The notes under the pieces are model-generated. The model had not been told where the DNA came from. It saw only the letters and a list, made by a program, of their open reading frames with translations, and did no database searches. This document shows, piece by piece, positions 57,136 to 64,000 of a DNA stretch of 64,000 bases (its first letter is position 1; every line of letters starts with the position of its first letter). The position numbers were made by a program, and so were the translations under genes. The stretch is taken from positions 868,001-932,000 of the forward strand of contig NC_026744.1 of the NCBI RefSeq assembly GCF_000210295.1, written 5' to 3'. The stretch is from Trypanosoma brucei gambiense DAL972. Its lineage: Eukaryota > Euglenozoa > Kinetoplastea > Trypanosomatida > Trypanosomatidae.

Positions 57136-60100
57136 ATGAGGCGAGTACATCAGATTCCCTGTAAAAAACTGTTTAGGCAGTTGGGGCGTAGGGGAATATT
57201 ATCCACACCGCCATCGCCAGTGGAGTCAGCGGAACCCACAACCATCCGCTCAAGGGGCTACGGACCCAGTAAACATTTACTGCGCGGTGTTGACGCGACA
57301 CGCGGCGTCGTTGTGGAAGCAGCCCTCAGCCCAGCGGATGTTGAGATGCAGCGCCGCGTTCTTTCGATGGCGAATCCAAACGTGGCGATCCACGCCAAAC
57401 TTGAGGGTGAGCCTTCACCCGTTCATTCCGGCACCAACTCCCTTCATGGTGACGACCAGCGTCTGGCCGACCGTGCAGGTGTTGCTTCATCGGAGCAGTT
57501 AGCCTCTGTGGCAACTGTTATATTGGATGAGGTGAAGGAGCAATTGCAGCTCAACCTTAGCGCTGCGGATGCCTCACAAGATAGTCGAGCAGCCACTGTA
57601 GTGAATGCCGTCGCGGAGTGCCTGCGGAATGAGGTGGACCGCCTCATTCACGCGAACCACACGCAGGAGTCGTCCATTACCCGGGTGTTGAGGGAAAATA
57701 CAGACCTGATTTGCAAGCGCGTCGCCGATGTCATATGCTCGGAGCAGCTGAAAACACTATCATTCAAGGACGTAGGTCAACTTCCGCAGGTCATCAAAGA
57801 GGTGGGAACGTCCCTTGTGAGGTTAGAGAGCGCCTTGAAGAGTGCACTGGATTCGAGCTTTGGAAAAGACAAAAACCTCGAAGAAGTATTGGGAGATTTG
57901 CGCGAACACATTGTCTCTGCCATCGAGCAAGCCTCGCGTTTCCAACAGGAGCGACTTCTCGCTTCTGTGAGTGATTTACTGGCCGACTGCGCCGATGCGC
58001 AAGACAGCAAGTCACGTTTGGCTCAGGCTGCGAGTCTGAAGGTAATCGAAAAGAACGTGAGGGATGCCATGTCACAGATGGTGGAGGACACGCAACATAA
58101 GGTTCAGTCTGTATTGCGTGACCTCCGTGGGAGTGCTTCGACCTCTGATGCCGCTGGAAGTACGATGAACGTAAGCAGCGGTAACGAGGTGGCGTTCGAG
58201 CGAATTTTAGCATCTTACGGCGAACGTCTTGAAGAACTGCGTGAGTCAACAGCTGCGGCCGTTGACCTTAAGGAGCTTATGATGGAAATTCATAGCATGC
58301 ATCAGACAAGTGCAGGAGATGTGAGTGAAGTCAAAAACCTTGTGAAGAAACTAAAGAGAGAATTGATAAGCGCTCTCCAACCCTCCAATACCGAAAACAC
58401 TGAAGGCAGCACTGTGGAACGTAAGTCCAGTGACACAATAGATTACAATGGGATTTTTGCGGATAAATTGGACGCATTGGCAGACGATGTAATATCAAGG
58501 ATAGATGGGCGACTGAAGGAGCAGCACGCTGATGTGAGGGAACTGTCGGCGAGGCTTCTCCAGCTTGAAGATGTGATCAAGAAAACTCCCCGTGCTGCTC
58601 TCCAGGTGGGGTCAGTGCCTGAGCTGAACGACGACCGGCTGCTGGCATTGGCACAAAGTATCAGTGAGAGTATTTTATCATCTCTTCCCCCGCATTCCGC
58701 CCCCGCTGTAGGGGGAAAAGAGCAACAGGAGCCACCGCGGCCGAGCGTCAGCACCGCGGTTGCCACTACTGCACACACCTTTACAACAACAGAGCTCGCG
58801 GAGGCTGTGTCAGCTGCTCTCACCCCGAGACTGGATGAATTGGCGGCAGCCATCCAAAAGAAAGTGGCACCTACCTCCACTGCCTCGGGCAACGAATACG
58901 ACAACAGACACATGGGTGAAACACAACTCGTAACCGTCGCACAAACGATATGTGAAGGAGTGCGGGAAGCAGTTAGGGAGAGTATGGCCCTTTACAAACC
59001 ACCCGTCGCCTCACCACCCACCCCGGCCCCGGGAGCAGTTGTTGCACCAGCTGTTGACACGTCTGCCTTAGAACAGGCAATGGTGACGAAAGTGGAAGAT
59101 CTCAAAAGATGCGTTATGGACGCCGTGCAGGAAATGGACCGACCACAGGAAATTGATCTCTCGCCGTTCCGTACGTACCTCGATGATGTGCTGCGCAGCA
59201 TGCAGACAACTCTGAGCAAGCAGCAGCAAGCGACACAGGACAAGGTTGATGGTGTGGTTGAAGCGCTGGCAAAGAAGCTTCAGGATTACCAACACCAATT
59301 AGAGTCGAAACTTCAAAGGCAGCACCGAGATCAAGTGGAGCAGATACAGGTTGTGCGAAGGGCACAAGAGCAAGATATGAAAGCTGATGAAGAGACGCGG
59401 AAACAACGGATGTCCCGGAACCAAGAAGACGCCGAACAAAGGACAAATGAGCAAAAGTCTGCTGTCACGGGGGCCATGCAAGAGGTGTTTCTGCAAGTGA
59501 GGCAGCGGCTGAAAGAAGATGTTCGCACACTTCTGAAAGGTGAAGTGGCCGCTGCCCTCATACCGCTCGATGACCTTTACAAAGAGCTACGTGAAAGTGG
59601 GCAAAAGTCGCGTACCGCCTTGGAGGCGAAGTTGCGTTCTGTCGAGGACACACTGCAGTCCGTCCTTGACTCTGAACGACACCGCTCAGATCGTCTACAG
59701 GCAACACTTGACGACGTTATAGCATGTATTAAAAATAACTCGGGTGAAGTGAGCGGTTCGGAAACCGAAGCGTTGAAGTCCCTTAAAAGGCTATTGGAAG
59801 ACCTCGCTGAGCGCAACACCGCTACCGGAATGGAAATATGTTCTGACGTGAAGGCTTCTTTAGAACGTACAGAAGAACTTCACGTTCAAACTGCAGAGAA
59901 GATGTTGAGGGGGTTTGATACGCTGAAGTATGAGATTCACGAAGGACGGCAACAACTTGACCAGCTCCTATCGTCCAACCAGCAGAATAAAGATGTTGCA
60001 CTTGCTGTCGAGGCCATGCGCACGAAACTGGACGAAGTCCGTTATTCCCTTGACTGCATTATGGCATCTGTCCGTGAGATGCAAGAACACCCCATGGGAC

Positions 60101-61638
60101 AATTACAAGAGCCGCAGCAGCAGCAGTCCTTACTCCACGAAACTGAAGTGAAGAGTCCAATAGATGACAAGGTGTTGGAGCAGTATGAGCAACGCCAGCG
60201 AGAGGCATCCGATTTAATTGCGTCGCGTCTCGAAACCCTCTCGGCAACAACTCGTGAGGTTCTTTCGCAACTCCAACGGCAGCAGCCACGAAGATCAGGG
60301 GAGGAGATGGGTTCGCAGCCGGCCGTAACCACAAATTTAAGTGTGGAGAGTCTGCAAGCTATGGAGGGTCGTTTAGGTGAACGCATGCAGGCATTGCAGG
60401 CTGCGCTTGATGAGCTGACAAAAGTCGGTGCCAGTGTTCCTCCTACAACAGAGGTTTTCAGGAAAGACGAGGTAGACGGTGTTGAGGGAAACAAAAGCTT
60501 CATAAGGGAAGTTGATGAGCTCATGACGCTCGTGAAGTCGTCGCGAAGTGTACAGGCGAAGCAAATGTGGGAGAGGCTGAGCATCTTGCGCACATCTCTG
60601 GTTGATGTGAGTACGAAAAAAACTGGAGACACCAACATTAAACAACTGTTGGGGGCTCTGGAGGAAAATCGTCTGAAGCTGCGAGAGGAAATGGGGGAAG
60701 CAGAGAGAGAATTGGTTATAAAAATTGATGCCGCAACACAGAAAGCGGTAGAGCACTTTGCTGCTCGTATAGAGAGGGCCGTTAAGGCGTCAGCAGATGC
60801 TGGGCTGGGGCAGCTGCGCAACGATATCAAAGAAAGTAGTGAGATATTGAAAGCACACCAGCACCAGTTTTCGTCGCAGCTGCAGGATAGAATGACTAAC
60901 ATAGAGAGAACAAATAGGGAGTGCGCCGCTGAGTTAAAAGAAAAGTTGCGGGACACCAGCAAGGAGTATCATAGTGCTTTGGGACAGTTTGTGAAAAACG
61001 ATATGATTGCAGCCCTGCGTAGTACTGTTGATGAGGCGACTACCCAGCAGATGCGTACCTTCACGCAACAGTTCACTTGGCAAAAGGAACGAGAGGAAAC
61101 GAACAAAGAGGCGGTGATGCGGAGCGTTCAACAGGTTTCCCAAGAAGTTGGCAAACTCCAATCAATGAGCAGTGAGGTACGCACAGCCGTAACCAGCAGT
61201 TCGGCAGGTGTCGTTCAGGAGGTGAGGAACGCACAGAAGGACCTCGCGATGCTTTTCGAGAAACGGCTTGCTGCCGTGTTAGAGCAGCAGAAAAAGCAGC
61301 AAGTGGTTCAAGTATTGTCGCCTGTGCGAGTCGGGGAAGCCGATTCTTCAAACGGTATTCCAAGTGAGACCACCGACACGCCTTCGCTTGTCACGATGGT
61401 AAATCCACAGGGGGCGTCCCACCTTTCATGGTTTTTGCTGTCGCAATCGGTTGTGACTATCATCACCATCATGCTGTGCGCATACTTTTTATTTGCGGCC
61501 TTCCTCGTTGCCTTCGTGCCTATTCCACTTACTGATGAATTTGCCTCACACATGGAGCAGGCAGCGGATAATGATGTCTCTGAAATTGCCCTCAAGAGGC
61601 CGTTAGTCTCACGTGTAGCGGACCGGGTAATTCTATAA
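57136..61638 (+). CDS. p166: p166-like kinetoplast segregation protein (tripartite attachment complex)
   Basis: The product is 1500 residues and about 166 kDa. The N-terminus is basic (MRRVHQIPCKKLFRQLGRRG), as expected for mitochondrial import. Nearly all the rest is heptad-like, rich in Glu, Lys, Leu and Gln, and should form extended helices and coiled coils (for example QLESKLQRQHRDQVEQIQVV near 720). One membrane segment lies near residues 1431-1461 (SWFLLSQSVVTIITIMLC onward), followed by a 40-residue tail. This matches the described T. brucei p166: its size, an import signal, one membrane span near the C-terminus, and its position close to POLID. The known role is in the inner-membrane part of the filament system that links the basal body to kinetoplast DNA, so that the mitochondrial genome segregates with the flagellum. 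No enzymatic motif is visible. Confidence 0.9.
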   Translation: MRRVHQIPCKKLFRQLGRRGILSTPPSPVESAEPTTIRSRGYGPSKHLLRGVDATRGVVVEAALSPADVEMQRRVLSMANPNVAIHAKLEGEPSPVHSGTNSLHGDDQRLADRAGVASSEQLASVATVILDEVKEQLQLNLSAADASQDSRAATVVNAVAECLRNEVDRLIHANHTQESSITRVLRENTDLICKRVADVICSEQLKTLSFKDVGQLPQVIKEVGTSLVRLESALKSALDSSFGKDKNLEEVLGDLREHIVSAIEQASRFQQERLLASVSDLLADCADAQDSKSRLAQAASLKVIEKNVRDAMSQMVEDTQHKVQSVLRDLRGSASTSDAAGSTMNVSSGNEVAFERILASYGERLEELRESTAAAVDLKELMMEIHSMHQTSAGDVSEVKNLVKKLKRELISALQPSNTENTEGSTVERKSSDTIDYNGIFADKLDALADDVISRIDGRLKEQHADVRELSARLLQLEDVIKKTPRAALQVGSVPELNDDRLLALAQSISESILSSLPPHSAPAVGGKEQQEPPRPSVSTAVATTAHTFTTTELAEAVSAALTPRLDELAAAIQKKVAPTSTASGNEYDNRHMGETQLVTVAQTICEGVREAVRESMALYKPPVASPPTPAPGAVVAPAVDTSALEQAMVTKVEDLKRCVMDAVQEMDRPQEIDLSPFRTYLDDVLRSMQTTLSKQQQATQDKVDGVVEALAKKLQDYQHQLESKLQRQHRDQVEQIQVVRRAQEQDMKADEETRKQRMSRNQEDAEQRTNEQKSAVTGAMQEVFLQVRQRLKEDVRTLLKGEVAAALIPLDDLYKELRESGQKSRTALEAKLRSVEDTLQSVLDSERHRSDRLQATLDDVIACIKNNSGEVSGSETEALKSLKRLLEDLAERNTATGMEICSDVKASLERTEELHVQTAEKMLRGFDTLKYEIHEGRQQLDQLLSSNQQNKDVALAVEAMRTKLDEVRYSLDCIMASVREMQEHPMGQLQEPQQQQSLLHETEVKSPIDDKVLEQYEQRQREASDLIASRLETLSATTREVLSQLQRQQPRRSGEEMGSQPAVTTNLSVESLQAMEGRLGERMQALQAALDELTKVGASVPPTTEVFRKDEVDGVEGNKSFIREVDELMTLVKSSRSVQAKQMWERLSILRTSLVDVSTKKTGDTNIKQLLGALEENRLKLREEMGEAERELVIKIDAATQKAVEHFAARIERAVKASADAGLGQLRNDIKESSEILKAHQHQFSSQLQDRMTNIERTNRECAAELKEKLRDTSKEYHSALGQFVKNDMIAALRSTVDEATTQQMRTFTQQFTWQKEREETNKEAVMRSVQQVSQEVGKLQSMSSEVRTAVTSSSAGVVQEVRNAQKDLAMLFEKRLAAVLEQQKKQQVVQVLSPVRVGEADSSNGIPSETTDTPSLVTMVNPQGASHLSWFLLSQSVVTIITIMLCAYFLFAAFLVAFVPIPLTDEFASHMEQAADNDVSEIALKRPLVSRVADRVIL

Positions 61639-63127
61639 CCTCCTTTTTTGTTCGTTTCAATCTTCTTTTTATTCTTCCACCACCTCTCACGTCCCTACAT
61701 GTACACCCACATTTCATATATTTGGTGTGTAGTAAACATTTTTCTCCCCATAGATGGGTGACATTCCAGCGTAACTACTTCGTCTTTAAGGTTGGTGTTG
61801 GCGTACGTTGGATTTGGCATGTGACCCCCTACCACTTTGTGTTGCTGGTGGCAGGCGTTGTCTTATTATTATTATTGTGTATGTGTGTGTGTATTTATGT
61901 GTTTCTTTATTTGTTTGGTGGAAAAACTAGGGAGCGACGCCGCTGCGTTCGAAGGAACAGGGAAAGGAAACAGATAAGTATACGCCCGCTTTTTGCATTC
62001 CACTCTGTTAAATGTTCTTCCATCTTTTTTTTTGTTATCTTCCCCCGTTATCCCTCATATATCCACGTCTGTTGCACACGTCGTCTCGTTTGCAGCCACC
62101 GGAGGCCCGTTGCGTCGACTGGTTCTGTGGGCGAGCAGGTTGCCGCAAGATGTTTTTGATTACTTCCTCTTCGTTAAACTTATTGTTTTCAGCTGTTAGT
62201 TGGTTGTATCTGGTGTCTGTTTCCTCATTTATTTATTCCGCTCTCGGTGTGATGCTCCACACATTAGTTTGAGGTCATTCCCACTGACGTTGCCTTCGTA
62301 TTCCGCTGATATTTTACTCTCTTGTCTTGTTTATCATTGCTTGTTTTCGCATTTCCTTTCGTCTTTATGGGGTTGTTCAAAAAAAAAAAAACGAAATCAG
62401 CTAAAGGTTACTTAAAAGAAGAGGTCTAAGGAAAGTTGAGAGGGGGAGTAGCGTACGCGGTCGGGCGCAACAAAGAGAAGTAAAAGGTTAACCCTTTCTT
62501 TGTTTGAGTACAGTGCCTTTTTCCCACGCGCACAAAAAAAAAAAGAAAAGAGAACCACGAAAACAAAGGGGGTGAGGAGAGTAAAGGAAATTTTTTTCGT
62601 AAAATTTAAGGCGGAGGGCGGACGAAGCGATATATACTAGTGTATTAGTAAGGAGGGAAAGACAAGAGAACATCAGTAAAGGTGGCACTCAAGGGTTGCA
62701 ATTAATAGAGGAGCAGGGGAAACAAACATATAAAGTTGTATATATATAAGGGGAGAAACAGAAAGGCATCGGTCAGGGAAGTTGTTGCGCACGCACCACT
62801 TCGGCACGCTGTCACGAACTGTGCGGGTTTGGCGAAAAGATCAATACGCATAGAAAGCGAAAGGGAGAAGAATATTCTTTCTCCTTCCCGGGAAGGAGTA
62901 CTGGACTGTTTGATTGTTCGTTTTGCACACTAGCACGCGGGTGTGAAAGAGGTCGCAGGAAAACCGCATAAGTTAGAGTCAGAGAGGGAAAAGTGTTAGA
63001 TACACTTGTTCTAATATACCTCCTTGAACATATCCACTGGTCAGGGGAGTGAAGTGAAGCAACAGTGACACGGGTTGTTTCAGTTGCGTTATTAATAGTA
63101 AGAATAGCGGCGTGAGTGGGGGGTTTG
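61639..63127. other. Intergenic region before the glutamine-rich gene
   Basis: About 1.5 kb has no supported gene. The first half is T-rich (p166 3' UTR). From 62400 on it is purine-rich except for a pyrimidine stretch CTTTCTCCTTCCCGGGAAGG at 62877-62896, whose following AG could be an acceptor for the next mRNA. Frames at 61722-62272 start at non-ATG codons and look like chance. Confidence 0.5.
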
Positions 63128-64000
63128 ATGGCAGAGGTGAAGCTTCCGCGGCCGGGCCGAAGCCCCTCCTCGGGCAAAGTCACCGTCACCACCTCTTCAA
63201 AGCGCCAAGCAAAAAGTGCCCCATTCAAATTTCTCCGCAAAGATGAGGGACGGCTTTCTTACTCGTGCACACCAGAGTCCCCAGTTTCAGTGTGTGGTAA
63301 TGTTTCCCACGGTAACAGTATGACTAACCGTGAGCTCGCTGCCATGGATAGGAACAGTTCCCGCTCACTCCGCGAAGCAATAGCCAATGATATGCGCAAA
63401 GGGAAAGCTAACGATCCTTTCGGCGGCTTTGAGGTTGCGGTTCCGAAGCGGGGACCACCACCTGGCGCATCGCCGCGGGAGGAACGTGGGATGTCTCTTG
63501 AAGGGTCGCAGTTGCATGACAACGTAAGTGTATCATCCCCTCCTGTTGCCGTGCAACACACCTCTTCCCGCCTGGCTGTGGGAGACGCTAACCATAGCGA
63601 ATCCATCGGGGACAAGTCCGTCAGCACGAAACGACTTGAATCCCGTACTTCAGACGAGTCGGAAAGAACAGTAGAACCCCAGCCACAACAACACCAGCAG
63701 CTACAGTTGCAGCAACACCAACTGCAGCAGCAGCAACAAATGCAGTTGCAACAACAGCTGCAGCAGCAGCAACAGCTACAGCTTCAACAGCAACAGCAAC
63801 AACTGCAACTGCAACATCAGCAGCAGCAGCAAATACAACTACAACAGCAACAGCACCAGCTACTGCCAAACCACAGTCACCAGATGCAATTGCAAACCCA
63901 ACTCCCACAGCAGCACCCTCCACAAGGCTATCAACAGCAGTTGCTCAATCACGGCCAACAGTGGCAGCACTCGCAGGTGCAGGCGCAACCGCAGCCGACG
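63128..64000 (+). CDS. Glutamine-rich protein, 3' end cut off by the window
   Basis: From the ATG at 63128 the plus strand is open for 291 codons to the last base of the window, so the gene continues beyond it. The first 185 residues are basic, serine-rich and probably disordered, with a short motif SAPFKFLRKDEGRLSY near residue 31 and REAIANDMRKGKANDPFGGF near 82. From about residue 186 it becomes a long glutamine-rich tract (mostly Gln with Leu and His, for example QLQLQQHQLQQQQQMQLQ). The FLRK.EG motif resembles a short motif I recall in some basal body and centriolar proteins, which would be a weak hint of a cytoskeletal role. I recognise no domain. An antisense frame at 63621-63923 is only the complement of the Gln codons. 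Confidence 0.8.
   Translation, partial: MAEVKLPRPGRSPSSGKVTVTTSSKRQAKSAPFKFLRKDEGRLSYSCTPESPVSVCGNVSHGNSMTNRELAAMDRNSSRSLREAIANDMRKGKANDPFGGFEVAVPKRGPPPGASPREERGMSLEGSQLHDNVSVSSPPVAVQHTSSRLAVGDANHSESIGDKSVSTKRLESRTSDESERTVEPQPQQHQQLQLQQHQLQQQQQMQLQQQLQQQQQLQLQQQQQQLQLQHQQQQQIQLQQQQHQLLPNHSHQMQLQTQLPQQHPPQGYQQQLLNHGQQWQHSQVQAQPQPT
63680..63960 (+). repeat. CAG/CAA glutamine-codon repeat
   Basis: An imperfect run of CAG, CAA and CTG/TTG codons encodes the Gln/Leu-rich tract of the right-edge gene. The mixture of CAG and CAA suggests selection on the protein rather than recent repeat slippage alone. Confidence 0.85.

Noticed and set aside
61722..62159. 145-residue frame after the p166-like gene
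   Set aside because: It starts at TTG, has no ATG start, and its hydrophobic core comes from a TTA/TTG-rich stretch in the expected 3' UTR.
63621..63923. 100-residue Ala/Val-rich minus-strand frame
   Set aside because: It is simply the complement of the CAG/CAA glutamine repeat of the plus-strand gene.

Overview
The window comes from a kinetoplastid nuclear genome, and the gene content and order fit Trypanosoma brucei or a very close relative. The protein-coding genes are intronless and lie in long same-strand clusters. Genes are separated by pyrimidine tracts followed by AG, the pattern of trans-splice acceptors. The genes include kinetoplast-specific ones: a mitochondrial family A DNA polymerase of the POLID type, a p166-like kinetoplast-anchoring protein, and an MCA1-type metacaspase. 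From memory, these sit close together on T. brucei chromosome 11. No database could be consulted, so the species call is an inference.

Layout. From 1 to about 17.0 kb every supported gene is on the minus strand. Read in transcription order (right to left) these are: a metacaspase with both catalytic residues replaced (MCA1-like); about 6 kb with no secure gene but several coding-like scraps; a DOT1-like methyltransferase broken by a one-base frameshift; a DCAF1 homologue (LisH plus WD40 plus acidic tail); a four-pass membrane protein of unknown function; a Derlin broken by a single in-frame TGA; and the 5' end of a gene that runs off the left edge. From about 17.0 to 25.55 kb is a divergent strand-switch region, the expected start site of two polycistronic units. 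It holds one plausible small tail-anchored protein gene, a GC-rich coding-like relic, homopolymer G tracts and TA repeats. From 25.55 kb to the end everything is on the plus strand: ribosomal protein eL42, CCT6, a 14 kb axonemal dynein heavy chain, POLID-like polymerase, squalene monooxygenase, a SAM-domain kinesin-13, a p166-like protein, and a glutamine-rich protein cut off by the right edge.

Shared themes. The plus-strand cluster places two kinetoplast-maintenance proteins (polymerase and segregation anchor) about 9 kb apart, next to flagellar and microtubule motors. The minus-strand cluster has two ER or ubiquitin-pathway genes (Derlin, DCAF1). Co-transcription in kinetoplastids does not by itself imply shared function, because regulation is mostly post-transcriptional.

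Several long open frames begin at GTG or TTG. Nuclear kinetoplastid genes use ATG, so starts here are placed at the first suitable in-frame ATG (for example dynein at 28215, polymerase at 43647, kinesin at 52772, metacaspase at 16972, DCAF1 at 8133). The most interesting items are the two genes broken by single-base changes (Derlin and DOT1-like), the catalytically dead metacaspase, the decayed plus-strand islands at 10.9-14.9 kb and 20.05-20.9 kb, and a possible unannotated tail-anchored gene at 18976-19215.
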